A program made the translations under genes and the position numbers. A stretch of DNA of 64,000 nucleotides from Erythrobacter sp. YT30. GTDB taxonomy: Bacteria > Pseudomonadota > Alphaproteobacteria > Sphingomonadales > Sphingomonadaceae. The stretch is taken from the NCBI RefSeq assembly GCF_001542875.1, contig NZ_LMAF01000003.1, positions 271,647 through 335,646 of the forward strand, in the 5' to 3' direction. Shown one piece after another: positions 33,886 through 43,343 of this stretch (positions are counted from its first letter, which is position 1; every line of letters begins with the position of its first letter). The notes below the pieces were generated by a model, which was not told the DNA's origin, made no database searches, and was given only the letters and a program-made list of their open reading frames with translations.

Positions 33886-33983
33886 GGGTGACAAAGGTTA
33901 CACCCTGTCACCCACAAGGTTTGGTAAAATATATAGTTTTTACATCGGTTTATGGTGATAAATATCCGGGTGACGGACAGGGG
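33886..33983 (+). repeat. 98-bp intergenic element, copy 2
   Basis: In the 337-bp gap between the acetyltransferase gene and the TetR gene. The left end (33886-33913) is a 28-bp block with GGGTGACA/TGTCACCC arms. The right end (33968-33983) reads GGGTGACGGACAGGGG. Both match copy 1 at 25.3 kb in opposite orientation (27 of 28 and 16 of 16 bases), with a 54-bp AT-rich centre. The remainder of this gap holds only a small AACCC/GGGTT hairpin and the dyad before the TetR gene. Confidence 0.75.
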
Positions 33984-34144
33984 TGTGCAGCCTTACATTC
34001 GCGCGCACGTCCCTGTTTGTCTCATCGGACCTGAGTTTCAAAACCCGCATTTTTGGGTTGTAACGACGATGCGAAAGAGCACGTGCGCTGTGCCATGCTG
34101 CTGGCGGGTAGGAAAGCCGGCACGGCCGCTCGTGTGATGCGGGT

Positions 34145-34168
34145 AAGTCATTGACCAATCGCTGACTT
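34145..34168. promoter_or_regulatory. dyad upstream of the TetR-type gene
   Basis: AAGTCA, 12 bp, TGACTT, ending 34 bp before the ATG of the TetR-type regulator. A position and symmetry like this often mark an autorepressor operator, but no binding data can be inferred. Confidence 0.35.
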
Positions 34169-34202
34169 GTCGCCCACCGCGAATCCGCCTATTTCGTCAC
34201 TC

Positions 34203-34802
34203 ATGGCACAACGCAAACGCTTATCTCCTGAAGAATCACGCAATTCCGCTCTGCAGGCGGCTCGTGCGCTTCTGATCGAGTCCGGCCCTCAGGCGGTCAC
34301 GCTGAAAGCGGTCGCTGGGCGCATAGGTCGCACGCATGCCAATCTGCTGCATCATTTCGGTTCGGCAGCGGGGCTGCAAAAAGAGCTTGCTCGCTACCTG
34401 TCCGAAACGGTGTGCGAAACGATCAAGCAGGCGGTTGATGCCAACCGTGCAGGGCTTGGCTCTCCGCGTGAGGTCGTCGATCTGGCCTTTGATGCCTTTG
34501 ACAAAGAGGGAGCAGGTGCACTTGCCAGTTGGATGATCCTGACGGGCAATGAAGATGCGCTGAGCTCAATTGTCGAGACAATCCATCAGTTGGTGGATGA
34601 TATTGGCGCGGAAGAAGCGACGATGGAGCGCGACGTCAGCCATCTGCGCGAAGACACATTGTCGCTGGTGCTCATGGCAATGGGCGATGCGTTGATTGGT
34701 AAAGCGCTCGCACGTTCGCTGGGTCTGCCTGACACGGCTGCGCGCGATCGGGCGCAAAAAATGCTCGAAGCTTCGCTTGAGGAAGTCAATCCGGCTGAGT
34801 GA
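34203..34802 (+). CDS. TetR-family regulator
   Basis: A 199-aa regulator. The N-terminal HTH spans roughly residues 8-55 (RNSALQAARALLIESGPQAVTLKAVAGRIGR then THANLLHHFGSAAGLQKEL), followed by an all-helical ligand/dimer domain. A TTG at 34167 would add 12 residues, but the ATG at 34203 fits the family start. It is convergent with the ygfZ gene, overlapping by 17 nt. Ligand and targets unknown. Confidence 0.87.
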   Translation: MAQRKRLSPEESRNSALQAARALLIESGPQAVTLKAVAGRIGRTHANLLHHFGSAAGLQKELARYLSETVCETIKQAVDANRAGLGSPREVVDLAFDAFDKEGAGALASWMILTGNEDALSSIVETIHQLVDDIGAEEATMERDVSHLREDTLSLVLMAMGDALIGKALARSLGLPDTAARDRAQKMLEASLEEVNPAE

Positions 34803-35520
34803 TTCCGGCGCGCTGCCATTCGGGCAGACTTGCCGGATCAAGATCGGCCACTCGCAAATGATCGACTGCTAGGCCAAGATCGGCATAAGCGGCCTTGCGG
34901 CGTTTTCCTTCTGACTGATCCAGCGGCACGACCACCAGTCGCCGATTGACCTTTTGCCGCCAGTTCATGCGCGCAGTGTTCTCCTGACCGATATAGCAAC
35001 CCTTGTTGAAATTGACGCCATTCAGCTCAACGGCGTTGGTTTCCAGCCAGAGAATGTCCTTCAGGTCTTCGCCTTCAGGGACACCAAGCGCGAGCCGGTG
35101 AGCCAGATACTCCTGATCAGCCGTAGCGTCACCAGATGCGGGTGCGATCCAGCGATGGCCTAAGCGAGCGAGGCGCGGGTCTTGGGGCGCGCCATCGCGC
35201 GGATCAGACGACCAGTGCACGGCAAGAGTGTCATCGCGGACGATCTCGATCTTGCGGCGCAAGCGATAGAGCGAAAGCCGTTTTGCAAGGTCATCGGCAT
35301 GGTCCGCATCGCAATCGAGCAGCAGCGCGCCGTCATCTCCCTCCCAAACGAAGAAATCGAACATCGCTTTGCCTTGTGCGGACAAGAGCGCTGCATAGAC
35401 GGGCAATCCAGCCGAAACGTCATTGGTGACGAGCCCTTGGAGAAATTCGCGCAAGTCCTCCGATGCGTCTTGGGGGGCGATGCGGACGATGGCGCGGGAG
35501 GCGAGGCGGGTGGCTGTCAC
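34786..35520 (-). CDS. ygfZ: YgfZ/GcvT-like folate-binding protein
   Basis: A 244-aa tetrahydrofolate-binding protein of the YgfZ/IBA57 family, needed for repair or assembly of some Fe-S enzymes. The signature KGCYIGQE with its essential Cys is at about 173-180; LQGLVTNDV and LLSAQGKAMFDFFV are the N-terminal blocks. Its ATG overlaps the stop of the ATP-grasp gene by 4 nt. Confidence 0.9.
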   Translation of the reverse strand: MTATRLASRAIVRIAPQDASEDLREFLQGLVTNDVSAGLPVYAALLSAQGKAMFDFFVWEGDDGALLLDCDADHADDLAKRLSLYRLRRKIEIVRDDTLAVHWSSDPRDGAPQDPRLARLGHRWIAPASGDATADQEYLAHRLALGVPEGEDLKDILWLETNAVELNGVNFNKGCYIGQENTARMNWRQKVNRRLVVVPLDQSEGKRRKAAYADLGLAVDHLRVADLDPASLPEWQRAGITQPD

Positions 35521-36407
35521 GTCGTTTTCACTCTTCTGGCAATGGCGCGGGCGATAAGTTCGCCAAATTGCGGTCCTTGTTCGGGATAGAGATAGGGTTC
35601 GATCAGCTCCGCTTCCATAAGCGCCAGATCATCATCGTCCCGGGACAGCATATCCACGCGGGCATAAAGCGGTTTATCAAACGGTAGTGCAGCGATGATC
35701 GCGGCGGCCTGATCGGCTTCTGAGCGAGTTGGAACATGCACTTCCTCGCGACCGCCATACATGGATTGGATTCGATAATCGCCCGATGCAGGCCGCTTTC
35801 GCAATGCGTGTGAGAGCTCTCCGTCGATGAAGATAAAGGACAATTCGCCCTGCTGCTCTATCGCGGAGAGATAGGGTTGCAGCATAGCCGGCGCATCGAA
35901 GTGCCAATCATCGGCGATGTTGCCTGCGCTCAGCAATTCCTGCCCCAACGCCCCCGCACCTATCTGGCGCTTGACCACCAGCTTCTCGCATCCGAATGCT
36001 TCCATGGCGTCATCGGCATTTTTACGGCTTACCGAATCGAGCCAGATTGTTGGGATGGTCTGCGCGCCGAGGCTTTCGAGCTCTCGCAGATACGTCTTCG
36101 TGATGTTCCATCGGACGATGTCTGGCGGATTGCACACTGCGATCCCTTGTCCCTCCAGCGCTTCAAGTTTTTCGAGGAATTCCTCTGCCTTGTCCTGATA
36201 ATTCCAAGCCGTGCCCAGCATGACGAGATCAAGGCCCTCAAAGTCCTCGAGCGGCGCCTCCCAGTCGATCACATGGAGACCGAGCCCCGCCGTTTTGAAG
36301 GCTGGCGCGAGCGCCTTGATCATATTGTCGTGCTCGAACGCATCCTCGCGCCGCTCGCCTGCGCCAGGGAGCGTTGTCTCACACGCCAGAAATCCTATTC
36401 TCGCCAT
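35517..36407 (-). CDS. ATP-grasp domain protein, RimK/GshB-like
   Basis: A 296-aa protein with an N-terminal Rossmann-like part ([35 protein letters not shown]) and an ATP-grasp fold ([48 protein letters not shown], then the metal-binding [10 protein letters not shown]). It belongs to the family annotated as prokaryotic glutathione-synthetase-type ATP-grasp, of unknown substrate. Probably ligates an amino acid or peptide. Operon with ygfZ. Confidence 0.85.
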   Translation of the reverse strand: MARIGFLACETTLPGAGERREDAFEHDNMIKALAPAFKTAGLGLHVIDWEAPLEDFEGLDLVMLGTAWNYQDKAEEFLEKLEALEGQGIAVCNPPDIVRWNITKTYLRELESLGAQTIPTIWLDSVSRKNADDAMEAFGCEKLVVKRQIGAGALGQELLSAGNIADDWHFDAPAMLQPYLSAIEQQGELSFIFIDGELSHALRKRPASGDYRIQSMYGGREEVHVPTRSEADQAAAIIAALPFDKPLYARVDMLSRDDDDLALMEAELIEPYLYPEQGPQFGELIARAIARRVKTT

Positions 36408-36475
36408 GGCGAAGCCGTCTATTGCTTGGCCATCGCTCTGGAAAGAGCGGATGCACGGCGCTAGGCATTTTTGCG

Positions 36476-37513
36476 ATGACAGACACTCTCACCATTCGCC
36501 GCCCCGATGATTGGCATCTCCATTTCCGCGATGGCGATGTGATGCGCGCGGTTGTTCCGTATACCGCGCGCCAGTTCGCACGCGCGATCGTGATGCCGAA
36601 CCTCACGCCGCCTATCACGACGACGGAAATGGCCCGCGATTACCGTGAGCGGATCCTGGCTGCGGTGCCAGAGGGGCATGATTTCATGCCGCTGATGACG
36701 TGCTATCTGACCGACACGACAAACGTTGACGATCTGGCGCGCGGAGCAGGCGAGGGCGTGTTCACCGCCGCAAAGCTTTACCCCGCCAATGCGACGACAA
36801 ATTCGGCAAGCGGTGTCAGCGATGTCGAGCTGATCTATCCGGTGTTGGAACGGATGGAAGCAGAAGGCATCGTCCTGTGCGTGCACGGTGAAGTGACCGA
36901 TCACGATATCGACGTGTTCGACCGCGAGGCTGAATTCATCGAACGACATCTGCGCGCGATAATTGCCAATTTCCCAAAGCTTAAAGTGGTTTTCGAACAC
37001 ATCACGACATTGGACGCGGTGGAGTTCGTCAAGGCTTCAGGCCCCAACGTCGCGGCTACTATCACCCCGCAGCACCTTCACATCAATCGCAACGCCATGC
37101 TGGTGGGCGGAATACAACCGCACAATTACTGCCTTCCCGTGGCGAAGCGGGAAACGCACCGCTTGGCCCTGCGCGCGGCGGCAACGTCGGGGTCGCCCAA
37201 ATTCTTCCTAGGAACCGACAGCGCGCCGCATTTCCGGCACGACAAGGAAAGCGCGTGCGGGTGCGCAGGCATTTTCGGGGCGCCCGTGGCGCTCGAAAGC
37301 TATCTGACTGTCTTTGATGAAGAGGGGGCAATCGAGCAATTCGAAGGCTTCGCCTCGCTCTATGGCCCCGCATTCTACGGATTGCCGGTGAATGAGGACA
37401 GTGTCACGCTTGAGCGCGCCGAAAGCCCAGTACCCGATGAGCTTGCGCTTGCTGGATCAACCATCGTCCCCTGGCACGGCGGCCAAACGCTCGGCTGGCG
37501 CTTTAGGGGTTAA
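36476..37513 (+). CDS. pyrC: dihydroorotase (PyrC, type II)
   Basis: A 345-aa zinc amidohydrolase that closes carbamoyl aspartate to dihydroorotate. WHLHFRDGD gives the two first-shell His, [13 protein letters not shown] the carboxylated Lys, then HGEV and EHITT the other His, and GTDSAPH the catalytic Asp. An open frame extends upstream, but the ATG at 36476 gives the family start ([16 protein letters not shown]). Its stop overlaps the convergent rarD stop. Confidence 0.96.
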   Translation: MTDTLTIRRPDDWHLHFRDGDVMRAVVPYTARQFARAIVMPNLTPPITTTEMARDYRERILAAVPEGHDFMPLMTCYLTDTTNVDDLARGAGEGVFTAAKLYPANATTNSASGVSDVELIYPVLERMEAEGIVLCVHGEVTDHDIDVFDREAEFIERHLRAIIANFPKLKVVFEHITTLDAVEFVKASGPNVAATITPQHLHINRNAMLVGGIQPHNYCLPVAKRETHRLALRAAATSGSPKFFLGTDSAPHFRHDKESACGCAGIFGAPVALESYLTVFDEEGAIEQFEGFASLYGPAFYGLPVNEDSVTLERAESPVPDELALAGSTIVPWHGGQTLGWRFRG

Positions 37514-38424
37514 GCAGCCGCCTTGCTCCGGCGTGATCGCATCAGCAGATCGCCCACAAAAATCGCAACCGCAATCCAGATCAAGACAAAGCTGCCGAGT
37601 TGGGCGGGTTTCAGCTCTTCGCCAAAAACGGTGAGGCCGAGGAAGAACACGATGGTAGGCGCCAGGTACTGAATAAAGCCAAGCGTTGAATAAGGCATGC
37701 GGCGCGCAGCAATTGCGAACAGCATCAACGGGACTGCGGTCACCACACCTGAAAATACGATAATCGCGCTCAGCTCTGCATCCTTGCCGAACGCGCTGCC
37801 CACGGGCGTTGCGGCATACCATGCAGCAATGCCGATTGCTGGCAGCAAAAGGATGGCGGTCTCGATCGTGAGACCTGGGAGCGCACCCACATCAACCTGT
37901 TTTCGAACAATGCCATAAAGGCCAAAGCTAAGCGCGAGACTGAGGCTGATCCACAGCGATGTCAGCGCGCCAGCGGCCAGCAATGCTACAGCAAGGCTCG
38001 CAATTGCAACCGCAATCCATTGCCATTTTGAAAGCCTCTCACCCAGCAACACGGTGCCCAAGAGCACATTAAGGAGTGGGTTCAAGTAATAGCCAAGGCT
38101 CGTCGCATAGACCTGTTCGTTGGTGATCGCCCAGATGTAGATAAACCAATTGGCCGCAATCAAAAAAGCGCTGGCAAACAGGGCAAGCAGAGTGCGCGGT
38201 GTTGACAGCGCCTGGCGCAATGCTGGGAATTGCTTTCGGATCGCGACGATCAGGAAACAGAAAGGCAGCGTGAAAATGATCCGCCAGCCGACAAATTCAA
38301 ATGGCGGAACAGCCGCCGCCAGCAGGAAATAGAGCGGCAGAAAACCCCAGATCAAATAGGCGCCCAGCGCGGCTGGCAATCCGGATGCTTCACCGGTTTC
38401 TTCAGCGGGATCGGGATTGCGCAT
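37510..38424 (-). CDS. rarD: EamA-family transporter RarD
   Basis: A 304-aa inner-membrane protein with about ten hydrophobic segments. The RarD signatures are [53 protein letters not shown] and [17 protein letters not shown]. RarD was linked to chloramphenicol sensitivity, but its substrate is unknown. Convergent with pyrC. Confidence 0.9.
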   Translation of the reverse strand: MRNPDPAEETGEASGLPAALGAYLIWGFLPLYFLLAAAVPPFEFVGWRIIFTLPFCFLIVAIRKQFPALRQALSTPRTLLALFASAFLIAANWFIYIWAITNEQVYATSLGYYLNPLLNVLLGTVLLGERLSKWQWIAVAIASLAVALLAAGALTSLWISLSLALSFGLYGIVRKQVDVGALPGLTIETAILLLPAIGIAAWYAATPVGSAFGKDAELSAIIVFSGVVTAVPLMLFAIAARRMPYSTLGFIQYLAPTIVFFLGLTVFGEELKPAQLGSFVLIWIAVAIFVGDLLMRSRRSKAAA

Positions 38425-38768
38425 GGCGAGCGGTTAGGCGCGCATCCGCTGCTTGCCAAGCAACATCAACCGATAGGCCGCTTACATCGCGCAAAAATTC
38501 TGAATGTTCGCTGTCATGGGTGATCGCAGCGTGTTCAGATAAACTCCACTATAGATGAACGCACAGTTTGAGAGACGTAACAGTCACTCCATGAACTTGG
38601 GCCAATCCCACCAACGGCCCGGGCGCGGCAACCACCGGTCGCGGAAAGCGCTTCCATGCCTCATCCGAGGTGTGGGAGCGTTTTTGCGTTTGTTATGAGC
38701 GCGCTTATCGGGTGCAGCTATCCCGCTCTGGGAATGTTAACCGAGCTCTGGCAAAGGGGCTGACGATC
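38425..38768. other. 344-bp intergenic region without a gene
   Basis: Lies between the divergent rarD and lipoprotein genes. A TATAGAT near 38549 could serve as a -10 element, and an AAGGGG precedes the lipoprotein ATG. No RNA gene, repeat or conserved ORF was recognised. Confidence 0.5.
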
Positions 38769-39494
38769 ATGCTGCGCTCTTCTCGCCCAATAGCTCCCAT
38801 TCTTGCGACGTTTTGCCTCGCCACGGCATGCAGCGAGGCGCCGCTTGCCGATACGGACGCCAACGGTGTGGCAGCAGACCCCGTGATTTCGCGCGCGCTC
38901 AACGACCCTTTGATGATCGATCCCGATCTTGCCTGGATCAACGAAGCAAACGCGGCCATCGGTTATCACGGCAATCATGCACTTCCCGTCTTTGCCCCTG
39001 ATGAGCGGGCCGCCGCGCTGGCGAGAGATGCCGCGCGGATTGAACTGGCCGAAGAAGGGGCGATTGAGGAATTGCCCGCTGCTGGAAATCTTGATGACGC
39101 CGAATCGCTGACGGGCCTTTCAACCCTGCGCGAAATTCTGGAGGCGGTGGGTGCACCGGCTGAATGTGGGGAAGGGGCGAGCGATGATCTTGCTTGGGCA
39201 GCGCAAATGCCGAAGGCAGCATCCATCATCCCGCACGGAATGGTACAGCAGGCTGCTGGCTCTGATACCGGCGACTGCAAGCTGCGCATTGTTCGCTACC
39301 TCACGCAGATAGGTGCACAGGACGCGCTGCAATACCACTATACGCGAGCTGCCAATGCGCAGTTCGAAACATCCTACAAAAGCGGCAAGTCCGAACTCAT
39401 CAAGGGTGAGAAAGCGGGCGAAAAGGTGTTTGCTGATATTGCCGATGCGCCGGGTGGCTTGCGCCTCGTCACATTGGTCCACTGGACCAACTGA
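38769..39494 (+). CDS. lipoprotein of unknown function
   Basis: A 241-aa precursor with signal peptide and lipobox (ILATFCLATACSEAP, lipidated Cys near 21). The mature part has a helical, acidic first half (APDERAAALARDAARIELAEE) and a second half with two Cys (AECGEG and GDCKLR) that may pair, ending in a mixed alpha/beta segment (RLVTLVHWTN). Upstream readings of the frame lack a signal peptide. No family recognised. Its stop abuts the convergent astD stop. Confidence 0.75.
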   Translation: MLRSSRPIAPILATFCLATACSEAPLADTDANGVAADPVISRALNDPLMIDPDLAWINEANAAIGYHGNHALPVFAPDERAAALARDAARIELAEEGAIEELPAAGNLDDAESLTGLSTLREILEAVGAPAECGEGASDDLAWAAQMPKAASIIPHGMVQQAAGSDTGDCKLRIVRYLTQIGAQDALQYHYTRAANAQFETSYKSGKSELIKGEKAGEKVFADIADAPGGLRLVTLVHWTN

Positions 39495-40955
39495 TCAGTC
39501 TTTGAGGCCAACCCCGATATTGGCGCGCGGCTGTTCCAGCTCGGTACTGGCGACGGGATATGCGCAATAATCCGCCGCGTAATAAGCCGCCGGGCGATGA
39601 TTGCCGGATAGGCCGATGCCTCCAAAAGGAGCTGCCGAAGAAGCACCATTGGTCGGGCGGTTCCAGTTAATAATCCCTGCGCGGATATTTCCCCAGAACC
39701 GGCTGTAATCCTCTGGAGACCCGCCGATCAAAGATGCCGACAAACCAAACCGGGTGTTGTTCGCTTCGGTAATAGCAGCGTCGAGATCGGGCACTTTGAT
39801 CACCTGAAGGACTGGCCCGAACAGCTCCATATCCGGACGATCTTCGATCGCTGTGGTGTCGATAATGCCAGGCGTGACGAAAGGCAGGCCTTCCTTGATG
39901 ATGCGCAAGGGCGCCAAGGGCTTACCGCCTTCTTTGACCAGCGCGAGGAAGCTTTCTTCGAGCAATTCTGCGGTCTTCACATCGATCACAGGACCCATAA
40001 AGGGCTGGGGTTCATCGAAGGGATCACCCACGATCAATTTGCGCGTGAGCGGGATGAGTTCCGCCATCAAAGCATCGTACATCTCTTCGACGACGATCAA
40101 TCGGCGCGCAGCAGTGCAGCGCTGACCTGCTGTCGTGAACGCGCTTTGCACAATCAGGACAGCGGCATCTTTGACCTTCGGCGTTTTGGTGACGACGATC
40201 GGATTGTTGCCGCCCATTTCTAGCGCGACGATCTTGCCCGGATTGGCAGCCAGTTTGCGATTGATCGCAATCCCCGCCTGGGCCGAGCCTGTAAACAGCA
40301 CGCCATCAACGCCGTGATGCGCGACCAAAGCCTTCCCTTCGTCAGGCCCACCGATAACCAGTTGGACGATGCCCTCGGGAAATTTCGCTTTTTCGAAGCA
40401 TTCGACGAGAGCTTCACCCACGGCTGGTGTTTTTTCCGATGGTTTGAAAACAATGGCATTGCCCGCAATCAGCGCGGGGATGATGTGGCCATTGGGCAGG
40501 TGCGCGGGGAAATTGTAGGGGCCGAGCACCGCCATCACACCGTGCGGCTTATGACGGACGGCAGCGATCCCGTTCATCGCGCTGTCGAGCTTTTTCTTGC
40601 CCGTCCGCTCTGTGTAGGCGTTGATTGAAATCTCGACCTTGTTGATCACCGCGTCGACTTCGGTCTTTGCTTCCCAGACAGGTTTGCCTGCTTCCTTGGC
40701 AATCAAATCGGTGAGGTTTTCCGCTTCGGATCGGACTTCGTTGGCGAACCGGCGGACCATTTCGACGCGGTTGGCAATCGGCCTGGCCGCCCATGCGGGC
40801 CAGGCGCGCCGTGCCCTGCTAACCGCTGCATCAACATCGCTGACATCGCCTCGCCAGATTTCCTCGCCCGTGGCGGGCGCGGTGGAGACGAGTTGTGCAC
40901 TGTCAGTCACTTTTTTGGTTGCTGTTTCGGTCACGGGGTGGGCGTAATCGTACAA
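39495..40955 (-). CDS. astD: succinylglutamate-semialdehyde dehydrogenase
   Basis: A 486-aa aldehyde dehydrogenase. Catalytic Cys is in FTTAGQRCTAARR, the Glu in VALEMGGNNP, and the NAD-binding run is VFKPSEKTPAVGEA. The GNHRPAAYYAADYCAYPVAS C-terminus and the NFPAHLPNGHI block are specific to AstD. AstD acts in the arginine succinyltransferase pathway, but no astA, astB, astC or astE gene is in this window. It may oxidise succinylornithine-derived or other semialdehydes here. Confidence 0.9.
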   Translation of the reverse strand: MYDYAHPVTETATKKVTDSAQLVSTAPATGEEIWRGDVSDVDAAVSRARRAWPAWAARPIANRVEMVRRFANEVRSEAENLTDLIAKEAGKPVWEAKTEVDAVINKVEISINAYTERTGKKKLDSAMNGIAAVRHKPHGVMAVLGPYNFPAHLPNGHIIPALIAGNAIVFKPSEKTPAVGEALVECFEKAKFPEGIVQLVIGGPDEGKALVAHHGVDGVLFTGSAQAGIAINRKLAANPGKIVALEMGGNNPIVVTKTPKVKDAAVLIVQSAFTTAGQRCTAARRLIVVEEMYDALMAELIPLTRKLIVGDPFDEPQPFMGPVIDVKTAELLEESFLALVKEGGKPLAPLRIIKEGLPFVTPGIIDTTAIEDRPDMELFGPVLQVIKVPDLDAAITEANNTRFGLSASLIGGSPEDYSRFWGNIRAGIINWNRPTNGASSAAPFGGIGLSGNHRPAAYYAADYCAYPVASTELEQPRANIGVGLKD

Positions 40956-40992
40956 TCATGGAAAATAAAGTGTTAAACTGTTACATCGATCA

Positions 40993-42402
40993 TTACCGAG
41001 TGTTTGCATGCCCTTGCGGTGTGGGCGCGGGGCCATGAGCGGCCTTCATATCGCGCAGTTTCTCAACCTTGGTCTCTAGCGCTGACCAATCGTCATTTTC
41101 GGCAATCGCAGACCAGATCGCCTCTACTTCTTCAATCAGCATGGATTGGGGCGTGTCCTCGCGCCAATAGTCATGCTGGCCCTCGGCATCATCGACAGGT
41201 TCATAATCTTCGAAGAGGTCCGCAAGCTCCTTGTCATGCCCGCCACGGCAGCGATGAAAGAACGCGTCTGGAGAGGAGGCCGCATCGCGCATGGCTTTCT
41301 CGCAACCTGCCACCAATTCGGTATCGCGCTTTGCGCCTTTGGGAACGAGACCCAGCCGCCAGCACCACCGCCGCGCGACCGCTTCCATGTAGAGTTCGGG
41401 AAAGCGCCCTAGCGCGGCGATAAGCGGCTCGCTTTCCGCCACCAGACGCAGGGCGACTGCTAGCTGGCCGCAGTTCCAGTTCAGGGCCTCGGGCTGCCGA
41501 CCAAAGGCATAAAGACCACCGTGATCGAAATAGGCCGCGGTAAAAGAAGGATCCCAGCGCGGCAGCCAGCGCCATGGCCCATAATCAAAGCTTTCGCCGG
41601 TGATGTTCATGTTGTCGGTGTTGAGCACGCCGTGGACGAAGCCTGCCACCATGTAGCTGGCAGCGAGGTCGGCCATGCGTTCGACGACTTGATGCATCAG
41701 GATGATCGCGGGTTCATCGCGCCCGGGTGCTTCCTCTGGCGGGATGGGGCCGGGAAATTGCTTGAGGCAGTACCCGATCAGAGCTTCCATTTCGTCGCGC
41801 GCTTCGAAGGCGAGTAGCCGCTGGAATGTGCCGATACGGATATGCGAATGCGACAGGCGCACCATCACGGCAGAGCGAGCAGGTGAGGGCTCATCCTCGC
41901 GCCACAGCTCTTCACCTGTTTCAATGACCGAGAAGGTTTTCGAAGTGTTGACGCCCAACGCTTCGAGCATTTCGGTGGCTAGGATCTCGCGCACCGCGCC
42001 CTTGAGCGTCAACCGGCCATCACCCGCTCGGCTATAAGGTGTCTGCCCCGAACCTTTGGTCCCCAGATCCATCAACCGCCCGGTTTCATCGCGCATCTGA
42101 GCGAACAAAAACCCGCGCCCATCGCCGATATCAGGATTGTAGACGCGAAACTGATGGCCATGATATCTGAGCGCGAGCGGTGATGGCAGGTTATCGGGCA
42201 AGGGCTCAAAACGACCGAAATGCCTCGTCCACTGCTCATCGGTCAGACTGGCCAGCCCCACGCTGCTCGCGGCTTTGTCGTTTCGAAACCGCAGCCGCGT
42301 TTCAGGAAAGTCTGCAGGTGCAACCTCATCGCCCAGCCAGCCTGCTATCGCAGTGATCGCGGGATCAGCCTCATACTTGCCCAATTGCTCATCGGTGTGC
42401 AT
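40993..42402 (-). CDS. selO: protein adenylyltransferase SelO
   Basis: A 469-aa pseudokinase-fold enzyme that transfers AMP to protein hydroxyls. Characteristic: LALRYHGHQFRVYNPDIGDGRG, DLGTKGSGQTPYSRAGDGRLTLKGAVRE with the ATP-binding Lys/Arg residues, and HGVLNTDNMNITGESFDYGPW with the catalytic Asp and Asn. The bacterial form lacks the selenocysteine of eukaryotes. It is on the same strand as astD, 37 bp upstream, and divergent from the alpha/beta hydrolase gene. Confidence 0.95.
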   Translation of the reverse strand: MHTDEQLGKYEADPAITAIAGWLGDEVAPADFPETRLRFRNDKAASSVGLASLTDEQWTRHFGRFEPLPDNLPSPLALRYHGHQFRVYNPDIGDGRGFLFAQMRDETGRLMDLGTKGSGQTPYSRAGDGRLTLKGAVREILATEMLEALGVNTSKTFSVIETGEELWREDEPSPARSAVMVRLSHSHIRIGTFQRLLAFEARDEMEALIGYCLKQFPGPIPPEEAPGRDEPAIILMHQVVERMADLAASYMVAGFVHGVLNTDNMNITGESFDYGPWRWLPRWDPSFTAAYFDHGGLYAFGRQPEALNWNCGQLAVALRLVAESEPLIAALGRFPELYMEAVARRWCWRLGLVPKGAKRDTELVAGCEKAMRDAASSPDAFFHRCRGGHDKELADLFEDYEPVDDAEGQHDYWREDTPQSMLIEEVEAIWSAIAENDDWSALETKVEKLRDMKAAHGPAPTPQGHANTR

Positions 42403-42476
42403 GGCGCACTAGTGACCGTCACAGGGCCGGAGTGCAAGCATTGCGCAGGCCGATTGCAACAGGAACCGAGCCAGAT

Positions 42477-43343
42477 ATGGCTGAATTGTACGAGGATAAA
42501 AGCTGGTCCAGCGAAGATGGGCTGAGTTTGCATTATCGCGACTATGCAGCGCGCGAGGATACGGGCGCTTTGCCGGTCTTTTGTCTGCATGGCCTAACGC
42601 GAAATGCCCGCGATTTTGAAAGCCTTGCCGCGCATCTGAGCGAGAAACGCCGCGTAATCGTGCCCGACATGCGCGGGCGCGGCAAAAGCGATTATGCGCC
42701 GAGTTCCGACACCTACAAGCCCAAGCAATACGTCGAGGACGTGGAGCTTCTCCTTGCGGAGCTTGGGATAAGCCGTTTCATTTCGGTTGGCACATCGATG
42801 GGCGGGATCATGACAATGCTGCTTGCGGCCAATCATCCCGAACGGATCGCGGGCGTTGTGCTCAACGATATCGGCCCAGAAATCGAGGCTGCTGGTGTTG
42901 AGCGCATCAGCGGTTACGTGGGTCAGGGGCGCAGCTATCCCACTTGGGTGCATGCGGCGCGGTCATTGTGTGAAGTGCACGGCGATGCGTTTCCCGATTA
43001 CGAGCTCGATCAATGGTTAGAGCTTGCCAAACGGTTCATGGTGGTCAGCCAGAACGGGCGGATCAGCTATGATTACGACATGGCAATCGCAGAGCCGTTT
43101 AGCGAAGCGGGCAATGCCGCGCCGCCCAATCTGTGGCTCGCATTCGAGGCATTGAATGACGTGCCCATGCTGCTGGTGCGCGGGGAGCTGTCCGATCTTA
43201 TCTCAGACGCCACCGTTGCCCAGATGAAAGCGCGCAATCCCAACATGACGACGCTCAATGTGCCGCGCGTTGGCCATGCGCCGACATTGGATGAACCGCA
43301 GGTCCGCGCCACAATCGACGCTCTGCTGGCTGATCTTGCATGA
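42477..43343 (+). CDS. alpha/beta hydrolase
   Basis: A 288-aa hydrolase. HGLTRNARDFE is the oxyanion region, GTSMGGIMTM the nucleophile elbow (Ser), and NVPRVGHAPTLDEP holds the His. Resembles many uncharacterised sphingomonad hydrolases and carboxylesterases. The ATG at 42477 is chosen because the earlier frame lacks the first beta strand; an ATG at 42432 is possible. It overlaps the glycosyltransferase gene by 4 nt. Confidence 0.85.
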   Translation: MAELYEDKSWSSEDGLSLHYRDYAAREDTGALPVFCLHGLTRNARDFESLAAHLSEKRRVIVPDMRGRGKSDYAPSSDTYKPKQYVEDVELLLAELGISRFISVGTSMGGIMTMLLAANHPERIAGVVLNDIGPEIEAAGVERISGYVGQGRSYPTWVHAARSLCEVHGDAFPDYELDQWLELAKRFMVVSQNGRISYDYDMAIAEPFSEAGNAAPPNLWLAFEALNDVPMLLVRGELSDLISDATVAQMKARNPNMTTLNVPRVGHAPTLDEPQVRATIDALLADLA

